From assembly GCF_021608265.1 (NCBI RefSeq), contig NZ_JAKIHP010000003.1, forward strand, positions 372,001 through 436,000: a DNA stretch of 64,000 nt, read 5' to 3'. A model generated the notes under the pieces. That model ran no database searches. It was given only the letters and a program-made list of their open reading frames with translations, and was not told where the DNA came from. The stretch is from Flavobacterium wongokense (lineage in GTDB: Bacteria > Bacteroidota > Bacteroidia > Flavobacteriales > Flavobacteriaceae). This document shows positions 49,844 to 58,733 of this stretch, piece after piece (within the stretch, counting starts at the first letter, position 1; each line of letters starts with the position of its first letter). The position numbers were made by a program, and so were the translations under genes.

Positions 49844-49851
49844 CAAAAGTA
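49844..49851 (-). promoter_or_regulatory. Candidate -7 element of sucC
   Basis: The minus strand reads TACTTTTG, 53 bases before the ATG, an exact TAnnTTTG match without a clear -33. Confidence 0.35.
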
Positions 49852-49973
49852 ATTAATTTAGCTTCAAAGAAAAAGAAATATTTCTCAATTTAGTGTTTTA
49901 TCGAATTCTAATTTCCTAACCTGGTTACGCAACCATTTTTAGGGCAGAGTATCTCTTTTAAAAAACAAAACTT

Positions 49974-50387
49974 ATGAAAAAACATCTCACAATCTTAGGC
50001 ATTTTATTGGCGCTTATAGTTTCGGGCTGTAGCAGTGATTCTAATTCATCACACGCCAGTATTGTTGATGGACAATGGAAACTTGTCCATGTAAGCGGTT
50101 CTTTTGCAGGTATCAGCAGTGATTTTGCACCTGGCGTGATTACATGGGATTTTAACCCAACAACCCAAATGGTAACAGTGGTAAACAACAACACTGATGC
50201 TAATCTTACAGACATTTTTGAAACTGGTGTGTATAATTACCAGATAGTAGCAAATCCAGATCCGCAAACCTGTTCGCAAATCATCAAGATTGACAATGTA
50301 GAAATGGGTTGCTTTTCGATAGTGAATGGTAACTTAGAGATTGACCAGGCATTTGCTGATGGGTTTACGGTTACACTTGAGCCTTAA
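49974..50387 (+). CDS. Lipocalin-like lipoprotein
   Basis: The 137-residue protein has a lipobox (LIVSGCSSDSN). The remainder resembles the lipocalin-like META/DUF4923-style single-domain lipoproteins of Flavobacterium: DGQWKLVHVSGSFAG near the start, beta strands ending in DTYNYQ-like GVYNYQIVANP, and two Cys (TCSQ, GCFS) that may form a disulfide. No ligand is apparent. It directly abuts the convergent birA gene. Confidence 0.65.
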   Translation: MKKHLTILGILLALIVSGCSSDSNSSHASIVDGQWKLVHVSGSFAGISSDFAPGVITWDFNPTTQMVTVVNNNTDANLTDIFETGVYNYQIVANPDPQTCSQIIKIDNVEMGCFSIVNGNLEIDQAFADGFTVTLEP

Positions 50388-51116
50388 CTAATAAAGCATT
50401 TTTATTTCCTTGACTTCATAGTGGCCTATGTTGTCATCATCTGACAAGACCTCAAGCTTTCCATCGGAAGTAACTTTTTTGATGATTCCCATAAAACGAT
50501 TACCCATTTTGTCTTCAAAGGCTGATGGGTAATTTATTTTAAATAAATGCTGATGGTAGGTTTCCCAAAGGAATTCAGGATTTTGGGCTAATACCTTAAC
50601 GTACTCCTTCAGCTTTTCCGTTATCAGTATCGCAATGGCTTCGGGCTCATAAACTTCGCCAGTGATGCATCTCAGTGAAGTTGCCTGTGGCAGGTTTTCG
50701 AAATTCGTCTGATTCAAATTCAAACCTATTCCCACCACTGAAGTAAAACTTCCGTCAGGTTTACGCCTATTTTCAATTAATATCCCTGCCACTTTTTTGG
50801 CATCTGACATAATGTCGTTGGGCCATTTTATTGAAATATTGGGGATGTTGATATTTTTTAAAACTTTTAAAACCGAAAGTGCCACAGCAATATTCAAGTC
50901 GAACATAAGCTCATTCTTTAACGCAATATCTTTAACTAAAATACTAACAGTTAGATTTTTACCTTTTTCAGAAACCCACTTCGCTCCCATTTGCCCTTTA
51001 CCTTTGGTCTGCTCATCTGCCATGACAATCGTGTAGTTTTCCAGGTCAGATTCTTTGGATAATTGCTTTAAGTAGTCGTTGGTGGAATCTATGGCATCGA
51101 GTTTGATTATAGGCAT
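50388..51116 (-). CDS. birA: Biotin--[acetyl-CoA carboxylase] ligase
   Basis: The 242-residue enzyme attaches biotin to the carrier domain of carboxylases. Motifs are KGKGQMGAKWVSEKGKNL (biotin/ATP loop, the KGxGxxG variant of GRGRxGR), SIKWPNDIM and KKVAGILIE. It lacks the N-terminal helix-turn-helix of E. coli BirA, so it is a class I ligase without repressor function. It is divergent from rsfS, with 81 bases between. Confidence 0.93.
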   Translation of the reverse strand: MPIIKLDAIDSTNDYLKQLSKESDLENYTIVMADEQTKGKGQMGAKWVSEKGKNLTVSILVKDIALKNELMFDLNIAVALSVLKVLKNINIPNISIKWPNDIMSDAKKVAGILIENRRKPDGSFTSVVGIGLNLNQTNFENLPQATSLRCITGEVYEPEAIAILITEKLKEYVKVLAQNPEFLWETYHQHLFKINYPSAFEDKMGNRFMGIIKKVTSDGKLEVLSDDDNIGHYEVKEIKMLY

Positions 51117-51169
51117 GATAGAATATGAATTTTAAACTTTTGTTAAGCAAAAATAAAGACAAAAAGTAA

Positions 51170-51177
51170 TACCTTTG
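51170..51177 (+). promoter_or_regulatory. Candidate -7 element of the rsfS-ftsH operon
   Basis: TACCTTTG is an exact TAnnTTTG match 20 bases before the rsfS ATG. No TTG at standard spacing. Confidence 0.45.
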
Positions 51178-51197
51178 CAAAACATACATAATAATAA

Positions 51198-51569
51198 ATG
51201 ACGAAGAAAGCGGTTAACACAGATGTTCTTTTGGCAAACATCATCAAAGGAATTGAAGAAGTAAAGGGAAATGATATTGACATCTTGGATTTGAGAGAAA
51301 TAGATACAGCAGTATGCGACTATTTTATCATCTGTAACGGAAATTCCAACACTCAGGTTAACGCTATCGTTAACTCTATCCAAAAATTAGTTTCTAAAGA
51401 ATTAAAAGATAAACCTTGGCACGTTGAAGGAACGGATAATGCCGAATGGGTACTGATGGATTATGTAAACATCGTTGTGCATGTTTTCCAGAAACAAATC
51501 CGTGAGTTCTACAACATAGAAGGACTTTGGGGTGATGCCAAAATAACCACCATTCAAAATAAATATTAA
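51198..51569 (+). CDS. rsfS: Ribosomal silencing factor RsfS
   Basis: The 123-residue protein matches the RsfS/Iojap family: NIIKGIEEVKGNDIDILDLR, FIICNGNSNTQVNAIVNSIQ, HVEGTDNAEWVLMDYVNIVV and HVFQKQIREFYNIEGLWGDA. It binds large-subunit protein L14 and keeps ribosomal subunits apart when nutrients are short. ftsH follows after 23 bases, as is usual in Bacteroidota. Confidence 0.95.
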   Translation: MTKKAVNTDVLLANIIKGIEEVKGNDIDILDLREIDTAVCDYFIICNGNSNTQVNAIVNSIQKLVSKELKDKPWHVEGTDNAEWVLMDYVNIVVHVFQKQIREFYNIEGLWGDAKITTIQNKY

Positions 51570-51592
51570 AAATATAGTTCACCGAATAAAAA

Positions 51593-53512
51593 ATGGCTAA
51601 CGAAAAAAATTCCAATAATTTCAAAATAAGTCCGTGGTTCATTTATGTAATTGTAATCGCCGGATTTATTGCACTAAACTACTTTGGAGGTTCCGGTTTT
51701 CAGGACACTACCAAAATATCGTACTCAAAATTCAATGAGTACCTAAACAAAGGTCAGATTGAAAAAGTAATCATTTACAACAAAACCGAAGGAGAAGCTT
51801 ATTTAACCAAAGCTGCGCTTAAGGATAAGGCAAATGCTAAAGTTGCCAAAGATATGCTGGGTGGTGAAAACAAAGGACCACACTACTCTTTTGATATTGG
51901 TAACGATGAAGTATTCCAAAACAATATTGAAAAAGCAAAGCAGGAAGGAAAAATCAAGGATTTTGATTTCAAGGCTAAAAGCAACTGGTCGGAACTTTTA
52001 ATCACATTGCTGCCATTTGTAATCATCATCGGCCTTTGGGTGTTGATCATGCGAAGAATGTCGGGTGGCGCTGGTGGTGGCGGAGGTCAAATCTTCAACA
52101 TCGGAAAATCGAGAGCCAAGCTTTTTGACGAAAAAACCGAAGTTAAAACAACCTTCAAGGATGTAGCCGGATTGGAAGGTGCGAAAGAAGAAATACAGGA
52201 AATCGTAGAATTTCTTAAAACCCCGGAAAAATATACCATTTTAGGTGGTAAAATTCCAAAAGGAGCACTTTTGGTTGGTCCTCCGGGAACAGGAAAAACA
52301 TTATTGGCGAAAGCCGTTGCAGGGGAAGCAAAAGTCCCTTTCTTCTCATTGTCAGGTTCTGATTTTGTGGAAATGTTCGTTGGTGTAGGAGCTTCACGTG
52401 TTAGGGATTTATTCAAACAGGCTAAAGACAAAGCGCCATCAATCATCTTTATCGACGAGATTGACGCAGTTGGAAGAGCGCGTGGAAAAAATAATTTCTC
52501 TGGCGGAAATGACGAACGTGAAAATACGTTGAACCAGTTACTGACCGAAATGGACGGTTTTGGTACCAACACACACGTAATCGTAATTGCTGCAACCAAC
52601 AGGGCTGATGTCTTGGACAAAGCCTTACTTCGTGCCGGTCGTTTTGACCGACAGATTTATGTAGACTTACCGGACATTCGTGAAAGAAAGGAAATCTTTG
52701 AAGTGCATTTGGCTCCGCTTAAAAAAGTAGCCGATTTGGATACCGATTTCCTTGCCAAACAAACTCCGGGATTCTCTGGTGCTGATATCGCAAACGTATG
52801 TAATGAAGCAGCATTAATCGCTGCCCGAAATAACAAAGCAGCCGTTGACAAACAAGACTTCTTGGATGCTGTTGACCGAATTGTTGGCGGATTGGAAAAG
52901 AAAAATAAAATCGTCACTACCGAAGAAAAACGTGCCATTGCGGTTCACGAAGCCGGACATGCTACTGTAAGCTGGATGTTGGAACACGCAGCACCATTGG
53001 TTAAGGTTACGATTGTTCCAAGAGGACAAAGTTTGGGTGCAGCCTGGTATTTACCGGAAGAACGATTAATCGTTCGACCAGATCAAATGCTGGATGAAAT
53101 GTGTGCTACCATGGGCGGAAGAGCTGCTGAGAAAGTGATGTTTGACAAAATTTCAACCGGAGCCTTGAGTGATTTGGAAAAAGTTACCAAACAGGCTCGT
53201 GCAATGGTTACGATTTATGGATTGAATGATAAATTAGGGAATATTACTTACTATGATTCAACCGGACAAAGTGAGTATAACTTCTCAAAACCATATTCAG
53301 AAGAAACCGCTTTGGTGATTGACAAGGAAATTTCATTGCTTATTGAGGAGCAATATCAAAGAGCTATCAAAATCCTACAGGAAAATAAAGATAAATTAGA
53401 ACAATTAGCCAATATTTTGATTGAGAAAGAAGTCATTTTCAAAGATGATTTGGAAACCATTTTTGGTAAAAGACCTTTCGAAATTCCGGCTGAAGAAACC
53501 GATATCGTCTAA
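51593..53512 (+). CDS. ftsH: ATP-dependent zinc metalloprotease FtsH
   Basis: The 639-residue membrane protease has two N-terminal membrane helices around a periplasmic domain, then an AAA+ domain with Walker A GPPGTGKT (229-236), Walker [12 protein letters not shown], and the second region of homology [20 protein letters not shown]. The zinc site is HEAGH (His452-His456). It forms hexamers in the inner membrane and degrades unassembled membrane proteins and short-lived regulators. A strong terminator follows, so the operon is rsfS-ftsH. Confidence 0.97.
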   Translation: MANEKNSNNFKISPWFIYVIVIAGFIALNYFGGSGFQDTTKISYSKFNEYLNKGQIEKVIIYNKTEGEAYLTKAALKDKANAKVAKDMLGGENKGPHYSFDIGNDEVFQNNIEKAKQEGKIKDFDFKAKSNWSELLITLLPFVIIIGLWVLIMRRMSGGAGGGGGQIFNIGKSRAKLFDEKTEVKTTFKDVAGLEGAKEEIQEIVEFLKTPEKYTILGGKIPKGALLVGPPGTGKTLLAKAVAGEAKVPFFSLSGSDFVEMFVGVGASRVRDLFKQAKDKAPSIIFIDEIDAVGRARGKNNFSGGNDERENTLNQLLTEMDGFGTNTHVIVIAATNRADVLDKALLRAGRFDRQIYVDLPDIRERKEIFEVHLAPLKKVADLDTDFLAKQTPGFSGADIANVCNEAALIAARNNKAAVDKQDFLDAVDRIVGGLEKKNKIVTTEEKRAIAVHEAGHATVSWMLEHAAPLVKVTIVPRGQSLGAAWYLPEERLIVRPDQMLDEMCATMGGRAAEKVMFDKISTGALSDLEKVTKQARAMVTIYGLNDKLGNITYYDSTGQSEYNFSKPYSEETALVIDKEISLLIEEQYQRAIKILQENKDKLEQLANILIEKEVIFKDDLETIFGKRPFEIPAEETDIV

Positions 53513-53537
53513 GCGACAGGTTTTTTAACAATTTTTT

Positions 53538-53579
53538 AAAATCTTAATTCAAAAATAAGTTTTGAATTAAGATTTTTTT
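53538..53579 (+). terminator. Terminator of ftsH, perfect 17-bp stem
   Basis: Bases 53538-53554 (AAAATCTTAATTCAAAA) pair perfectly with 53560-53576 around a five-base loop, with a T-run to 53579. It can work in both directions but only plus-strand genes flank it. Confidence 0.85.
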
Positions 53580-53586
53580 ATCTTTG
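53579..53586 (+). promoter_or_regulatory. Candidate -7 element of the LUD-cdsA-psd operon
   Basis: TATCTTTG is an exact TAnnTTTG match directly after the ftsH terminator, 41 bases before the next ATG. Confidence 0.4.
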
Positions 53587-53627
53587 AGGGATTTCAATTT
53601 ACAACCACAGATTATACCAAAACAAGC

Positions 53628-54233
53628 ATGAGTCTTTTCAGAAAAATTTTTGGCACCGGTAATGATGCCAATGACGAAGAAAGTCAAAGCGAATTCAATA
53701 GTGCTCCTTCCAGCTTTTCTCTGCTTCCTGTAGATGAAAAGTTCACCTATAATTTCAAAAAAAACGGCGGCAAGTTTTTGTATTGCGAAAACTTAAATGA
53801 GGTAAAAGATCAATTCCTGAATATCTTAGAGGAAAACGACTGGTTTGAGTGCGAAGCCTTATGCTATGAGCCAAAACTGTTCAGCATGTTGGACGAAAAC
53901 AAACTTTCCTACGACAAGCCTACCGATCCAAAGTTTTTATTTGCTACCTGTGAAAATTTGATTGCCGATGAAGGTTCGGTACTTTTTTCTTCAAACCAAA
54001 TCAAGCAGAACAAGCCCAATGATTTGCCAAACAATATCATCATACTGGCAACTACCAGCCAGATTTTAGAAGCAAAAAGCGATGGCCTTCGTGTAATTAA
54101 AAAGAAATACGATAAGGATTATCCAACCAACATTACAACCATCAAGTATTTTGAGAAAGCAAAAGACGAAGACTTTCTTCAATACGGAAGTACTGCCAAA
54201 AATTTATACCTGCTGCTTCTAGAAGATTTATAA
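53628..54233 (+). CDS. LUD-domain (LutC/YkgG-type) protein
   Basis: The 201-residue protein has the late segments of the LUD domain: a central strand-loop FATCENLIADEGSVLFSSNQ, LPNNIIILATTSQILEAKSD and a C-terminal end NLYLLLLEDL. The N-terminus is a charged linker (MSLFRKIFGTGNDANDEESQ). LUD proteins help oxidise lactate in LutABC systems, but here there is no lutA or lutB. In Bacteroidota this gene recurs between ftsH and cdsA. It is two bases before cdsA. Function in this context is unknown. Confidence 0.8.
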   Translation: MSLFRKIFGTGNDANDEESQSEFNSAPSSFSLLPVDEKFTYNFKKNGGKFLYCENLNEVKDQFLNILEENDWFECEALCYEPKLFSMLDENKLSYDKPTDPKFLFATCENLIADEGSVLFSSNQIKQNKPNDLPNNIIILATTSQILEAKSDGLRVIKKKYDKDYPTNITTIKYFEKAKDEDFLQYGSTAKNLYLLLLEDL

Positions 54234-54234
54234 A

Positions 54235-55074
54235 ATGAACGAATCGCTAAAGAGATTATTATCAGGTGTAGTTTATGTCGCACTTCTTATAATTGCCACT
54301 TCATACTCTGTCACCAGTTTTTATATTCTCTTTGGGATATTTATGCTGATTGCCGTTTACGAGTTTTGCCAGCTGGCTGATTTAAACAAAATCTTTCCGC
54401 TACTTTTTGGTGCTTTTACCTATACTTTGGCAACCTATTTCAAACGAGGCTTTACTTATGGCCCGGAACACACCAACGACATCCTGCTTTTGGCTGCTAC
54501 GCTCTTTGTTTCTGCAAAATGCCTTCACCTGCTTTTTTCCCAGATAACACGGATTGATACGCTTTCGAAATACATTTATGTGATTGGCTATGTGATTTTC
54601 CCATTCATTTTAATTACCAAAATCCCTTTCGGAGTCAAAGGGTTCAACCCAAAGATTATCATCAGCATTTTTATCCTAATCTGGACCAACGATACCTTTG
54701 CGTACATTGTTGGAAAATCAATCGGGAAACACAAACTCATCGAGAAAATATCGCCCAAGAAAACCATTGAAGGCTTTATTGGCGGAGTTGTATTTTCGGT
54801 CATAGCCGGAATTTTAATTTCAAAATTTTACATCCAGCCCAAACCAAACCACGAAAATCTTTCACTGATGATTTGGACAATTAGCGCCGTAATCATTAGC
54901 ATTTTCAGCACTTTGGGAGATTTAATAGAGTCCAAATTCAAAAGGATTGCCGGTGTAAAAGACAGCGGAAATATAATGCCAGGCCATGGTGGTATCCTAG
55001 ATCGGCTAGATAGTATTATATTTGTAGCACCATTTGTTTATTTGTTTTATCAAATCTTATATTATGTTTCATAA
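54235..55074 (+). CDS. cdsA: Phosphatidate cytidylyltransferase
   Basis: The 279-residue polytopic membrane enzyme makes CDP-diacylglycerol from phosphatidic acid and CTP. The C-terminal signature is complete: GDLIESKFKRIAGVKDSGNI followed by PGHGGILDRLDS, with the metal-binding Asp residues. Its end overlaps the psd start by 11 bases. The order cdsA-psd links both to phosphatidylethanolamine synthesis. Confidence 0.95.
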   Translation: MNESLKRLLSGVVYVALLIIATSYSVTSFYILFGIFMLIAVYEFCQLADLNKIFPLLFGAFTYTLATYFKRGFTYGPEHTNDILLLAATLFVSAKCLHLLFSQITRIDTLSKYIYVIGYVIFPFILITKIPFGVKGFNPKIIISIFILIWTNDTFAYIVGKSIGKHKLIEKISPKKTIEGFIGGVVFSVIAGILISKFYIQPKPNHENLSLMIWTISAVIISIFSTLGDLIESKFKRIAGVKDSGNIMPGHGGILDRLDSIIFVAPFVYLFYQILYYVS

Positions 55075-55726
55075 AGAAGGCGGAAAAATCATCCTAATAG
55101 CAACTTCAGCAACTGTGGTAATCTTTCTTTTATCACACAAACTTGTCACAACTCCATCCATGCTTTGGGTTGAAAAATCCATCCAAATCATTACTTTGAT
55201 TTTCCTTATATTGATTTTACAATTTTTTAGGAATCCGAACAGAAAAATCGTTCCAAACGAAAAAGTAGTTTTGGCTCCGGTTGACGGTAAAGTTGTAGTT
55301 ATTGAAGAAGTATACGAAGAGGAATATTTCAAGGACAAACGCCTGCAGGTTTCCATTTTCATGTCGCCAATAAATGTTCACGTAACGCGTTATTGTGTGA
55401 GTGGTAAAATAAAATTCAGCAAATACCATCCTGGAAAATATTTGGTTGCCTGGCATCCAAAGGCGAGTACCGAAAACGAAAGAACCACTGTTGTAATTGA
55501 AAGCAAAGAGTTCGGAGAAATCCTGTACCGCCAGATTGCAGGAGCCTTGGCACGAAGGATTGTAAATTATGCCGTTGAAGGAACTCAGGTCACGCAGGGC
55601 GATGATGCAGGTTTTATCAAATTTGGCTCAAGAGTCGATATGTTTTTCCCGTTGGGAACCAAAATAGATGTCCAACTCCAACAAAATGCTGTTGGAAACC
55701 AAACAGTCATTACATCAAAAGCATAG
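55064..55726 (+). CDS. psd: Phosphatidylserine decarboxylase proenzyme
   Basis: ATG 55064 is preferred (MFHKEGGKIILIATSATVVI); an upstream ATG at 55034 would overlap cdsA by 41 bases. The 220-residue protein is the short PSD type with an N-terminal membrane segment, PVDGKVVVIEEV, MSPINVHVTRYCVSGKI and the self-cleavage region FIKFGSRVDMFFP. The Ser of GS becomes the pyruvoyl cofactor. It produces phosphatidylethanolamine at the inner membrane. Confidence 0.94.
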   Translation: MFHKEGGKIILIATSATVVIFLLSHKLVTTPSMLWVEKSIQIITLIFLILILQFFRNPNRKIVPNEKVVLAPVDGKVVVIEEVYEEEYFKDKRLQVSIFMSPINVHVTRYCVSGKIKFSKYHPGKYLVAWHPKASTENERTTVVIESKEFGEILYRQIAGALARRIVNYAVEGTQVTQGDDAGFIKFGSRVDMFFPLGTKIDVQLQQNAVGNQTVITSKA

Positions 55727-55731
55727 TGTAA

Positions 55732-56007
55732 ATGGACGAAAAAGAATTAGATATTCGATTTCAGGAAGCGGTGGAAATTGCTTCTAAAATGACACAATCT
55801 GACCTTCCTCAAGATGTGCAGCTGCGCTTGTATGCTTATTACAAACAAGCGACTATCGGTACAATGGCCTACAATTTTTCTCCCGATTTTGATTTGAGGA
55901 CCGCCTTCAAAACCAATGCGTGGATGCAGATTAGCCATTTATCAGTTGACGAAGCCAAAGAATTATATATAGAAGCAATCCATGAGATTGCAAATGCAAA
56001 TAAGTAG
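55732..56007 (+). CDS. Acyl-CoA-binding protein
   Basis: The 91-residue protein matches the four-helix ACBP family: FQEAVEIASKMTQSDLPQDV, LRLYAYYKQATIGT (the signature Tyr and Lys positions) and AWMQISHLSVDEAKELYIEA. It carries long-chain acyl-CoA in the cytoplasm, which fits its place 5 bases after psd. Bacterial ACBPs are not widespread but do occur in Bacteroidota. Confidence 0.9.
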   Translation: MDEKELDIRFQEAVEIASKMTQSDLPQDVQLRLYAYYKQATIGTMAYNFSPDFDLRTAFKTNAWMQISHLSVDEAKELYIEAIHEIANANK

Positions 56008-56010
56008 ATT

Positions 56011-56787
56011 ATGAACAAGATTCTTTCGATAGTTTTATGCCTTTCGCTTACGCTGCTTTTACCTTCCTGTAAAAGAAAAAAACTGACCGAAGTAGTTGAA
56101 GTCCCATTGCCATCAGCCGAAGAAAAAATCACTATTGGGCAACCTGATGATGTAACTGCAGCCGAAGGACAATTTTCATTGGCTAAATTACCTTATCAGT
56201 ACAACGAACTTCAGCCAAGCATTGACATCCTTACGATGGAAGTGCATTATTCCAAACATTACCTTACGTATACCAACAACCTGAATAAATTGGTCGCTGC
56301 AGATGCAACGCTAACCGATTTAACGATAGAAGACATTCTTAAAAAATGTGATGGTTCCAATGCCGATTTAAAAAACAATGCCGGAGGTTATTACAATCAT
56401 GGCTTCTTTTGGGAAGGAATGGCACCAAAATCAGGCGGACAGCCAAAGGATACCTTAGCAACAGTCATTACAAAAGATTTTGGAAGCTTTGAAAACTTTA
56501 AAACCCAATTTACCGATGCCGCTGAAAAGCAATTCGGTTCGGGCTGGGCTTGGCTGGTTTTAGACAAAACCGGAAAACTGCAGGTTACCAGTACACCAAA
56601 TCAGGATAATCCTTTGATGCCAAAGCAAACAATTCCGGGAACGCCATTGTTAAACCTGGATGTATGGGAACATGCTTATTATTTGGATTATCAATACAAA
56701 CGCAAAAGATACATTGATAACTTCTTTAAAGTGATTAACTGGAAGAAAGTCTCCGAAAGGTATGAAGAAGCAATCGCCAAGAAATAA
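56011..56787 (+). CDS. sodA: Fe/Mn superoxide dismutase, exported lipoprotein
   Basis: The 258-residue protein is about 50 residues longer than cytoplasmic SODs at the N-terminus: MNKILSIVLCLSLTLLLPSC is a lipoprotein signal and a linker of about 35 residues follows. The SOD fold has all metal ligands: His in MEVHYSKHYLTY, His in NHGFFW, Asp and His in DVWEHAYYLDYQ. The Gln/Gly metal-selecting environment cannot be fixed by eye. A membrane-anchored SOD would remove superoxide outside the cytoplasm. It is 3 bases after the ACBP gene and has a terminator after it. Confidence 0.9.
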   Translation: MNKILSIVLCLSLTLLLPSCKRKKLTEVVEVPLPSAEEKITIGQPDDVTAAEGQFSLAKLPYQYNELQPSIDILTMEVHYSKHYLTYTNNLNKLVAADATLTDLTIEDILKKCDGSNADLKNNAGGYYNHGFFWEGMAPKSGGQPKDTLATVITKDFGSFENFKTQFTDAAEKQFGSGWAWLVLDKTGKLQVTSTPNQDNPLMPKQTIPGTPLLNLDVWEHAYYLDYQYKRKRYIDNFFKVINWKKVSERYEEAIAKK

Positions 56788-56790
56788 TTT

Positions 56791-56824
56791 AAAATCCCTG
56801 TCTAATCCTGATAGGGTTTTTTTT
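56791..56824 (+). terminator. Terminator of the phospholipid/SOD operon
   Basis: AAATCCCT pairs with AGGGTTTT (one mismatch) around 56792-56820, followed by a long T-run. Confidence 0.7.
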
Positions 56825-56890
56825 TGAAGCTTTCTTAACATTACTTCGCAAAGAAATCGTTTACTTTGCATAATATTTGAATTTTGCAAA

Positions 56891-57841
56891 ATGGAAGCTG
56901 TAACAATAAAAGAATTCTACAAAGACGTATTTGGCGGATGCTGTCCGGTTATTGATGATTTCCTGGACGAAAACAACAGTAATGACATTGGTCATTTTAA
57001 TGTATTTGACATTAAGGATCTGTACAAATCCTGTACAGCAAAACCAACGATGCCTTATAACCGCAGGACGTATTACAAAATAAGCCTGATACAAGGCAAA
57101 AACAAGGTAGAATATGCCGACAAGGTAATTGACATTGATGAGTATGCAATTCTGTTTGCCACTCCAAAAATCCCCTATAAATATACACCGCTTGACAATA
57201 ATCAGAGTGGGCATTTTTGTGTTTTTACCAAAGAGTTCATAACCAAATCCAATAGCGGTTTGATTGTCGATGACATTCCGATATTTAATTCAAACAGCGA
57301 TTTCATTTATCAGATTACTGAAGAACAGGCAAAGGAATTCGAACATACTTTTGACAAAATGCATTCTGAAATAGGTTCTGACTATACTTTTAAATATGAC
57401 CTGTTGCGCAATTATGTCATCGAACTGATTCATTACGGGCAAAAGTTAAAGCCCATTGTTGCTTCTAAAAACAATCAGAATGCTGCTTCACGGATTTCCA
57501 CTTTATTCATCGAACTAATCGAAAGGCAGTTCCCTATTGAATCGCCAACACAAATACTCCAACTGCGGACTGCAAAGGATTATGCCGACATGCTGCAGGT
57601 TCATGTCAACCATTTGAACAAAGTCCTCAAAGACATGACCGGAAAAACTACAACTGAAATCATATCCAGCAGGATAATCCAGGAAGCTAAAGTACTGTTA
57701 AGGCAGACCAGCTGGAACATTTCGGAAATTGCATACAGCCTCGGATTTGAAGAGGTTGCCCATTTTTCAAACTTCTTCAAAAAACAGACAGCAACTTCCC
57801 CATTAAACTTCAGGGATAAATTATTTGAAATTTACAAATAA
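56891..57841 (+). CDS. AraC-family transcriptional regulator
   Basis: The 316-residue protein has an N-terminal cupin-like sensing half (YYKISLIQGKNKVEYADKVI, FCVFTKEFI) and a C-terminal AraC DNA-binding domain (TAKDYADMLQVHVNHLNKVL and WNISEIAYSLGFEEVAHFSN). It precedes an SDR oxidoreductase by 71 bases on the same strand, an arrangement typical of a regulator and its target enzyme. The inducer is unknown. Confidence 0.9.
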   Translation: MEAVTIKEFYKDVFGGCCPVIDDFLDENNSNDIGHFNVFDIKDLYKSCTAKPTMPYNRRTYYKISLIQGKNKVEYADKVIDIDEYAILFATPKIPYKYTPLDNNQSGHFCVFTKEFITKSNSGLIVDDIPIFNSNSDFIYQITEEQAKEFEHTFDKMHSEIGSDYTFKYDLLRNYVIELIHYGQKLKPIVASKNNQNAASRISTLFIELIERQFPIESPTQILQLRTAKDYADMLQVHVNHLNKVLKDMTGKTTTEIISSRIIQEAKVLLRQTSWNISEIAYSLGFEEVAHFSNFFKKQTATSPLNFRDKLFEIYK

Positions 57842-57912
57842 TACATTGATAATCGCAACAAGCAGGTTTTAGTTAATTGCCAACTTTGCATTGTAATTTA
57901 AAACAATCAAAA

Positions 57913-58677
57913 ATGACAACTAATTCAAAAATTGCCTTAGTTACTGGTGGAAGCCGCGGACTAGGGAAAGACATGGCAGTACAATTAGCCAAAAAAGGAA
58001 ACAATGTAATCATAACCTACCACAGCCGTCTTGACGAAGCTCAAAACGTAGTTTCAGAAATAGAAAAACTTGGGCAGAAAGCCGTTGCTTTACAACTAGA
58101 TGTAGCCGATTCAAAATCATTTGACAGGTTTGTAAGCGAAGTGAAATCGGTATTGGAGCTAACTTTTAAAACCGATAAGATTGATTACCTGGTAAACAAT
58201 GCCGGTATTGGCCTGCATGCCAACTTTGGTGAAACTACTGAAGAAGGTTTTGATAATATGGTAAATGTACATTTAAAAGCGCCATTTTTCCTTACCCAAA
58301 AACTATTGCCAATCTTCAATAATGGTGGTGGAATCGTAAATATTGCCTCAGGATTGACCCGATTTTCATTCACAGGTTATGATGCCTATGCAACCATGAA
58401 AGGTGGTGTGGAAACGCTTTCGAAATACCAGGCTAAATTCCTTGGCGATAGAGGAATCCGTGTAAATATTGTTGCTCCTGGTGCCATTGAAACCGATTTT
58501 GGTGGTGGTGCGGTAAGGGATAACAAAGATTTGAACGATATGATTTCTTCATTAACAGCCTTGGGAAGAGTTGGCTTGCCAGATGATATTGGAGGCGTAG
58601 TTGCTTTCCTTTGTTCGGATGATGCCAAATGGGTCAACGGCCAGCGAATTGAAGTTGCCGGCGGAATATTTTTATAA
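57913..58677 (+). CDS. Short-chain dehydrogenase/reductase
   Basis: ATG 57913 (MTTNSKIALVTGGSRGLGKD) is the natural start because the Rossmann motif TGGSRGLG should lie near residue 10; the upstream ATG adds an unconserved extension. The 254-residue enzyme has NNAGIG, the catalytic Ser in NIASGLTRFSF and YDAYATMKGG (Tyr and Lys). It uses NAD(P)H to reduce carbonyls; substrate unknown. The terminator at 58691-58722 is shared with the convergent M13 gene. Confidence 0.9.
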   Translation: MTTNSKIALVTGGSRGLGKDMAVQLAKKGNNVIITYHSRLDEAQNVVSEIEKLGQKAVALQLDVADSKSFDRFVSEVKSVLELTFKTDKIDYLVNNAGIGLHANFGETTEEGFDNMVNVHLKAPFFLTQKLLPIFNNGGGIVNIASGLTRFSFTGYDAYATMKGGVETLSKYQAKFLGDRGIRVNIVAPGAIETDFGGGAVRDNKDLNDMISSLTALGRVGLPDDIGGVVAFLCSDDAKWVNGQRIEVAGGIFL

Positions 58678-58690
58678 TCCTGTTTTCATA

Positions 58691-58722
58691 AAAAAATCCC
58701 TATCGTTTGATAGGGATTTTTT
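58691..58722. terminator. Bidirectional terminator, perfect 14-bp stem
   Basis: AAAAAATCCCTATC (58691-58704) pairs with GATAGGGATTTTTT (58709-58722), with T-runs on both strands between two convergent genes. Confidence 0.85.
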
Positions 58723-58733
58723 GTTTTTAGTTA

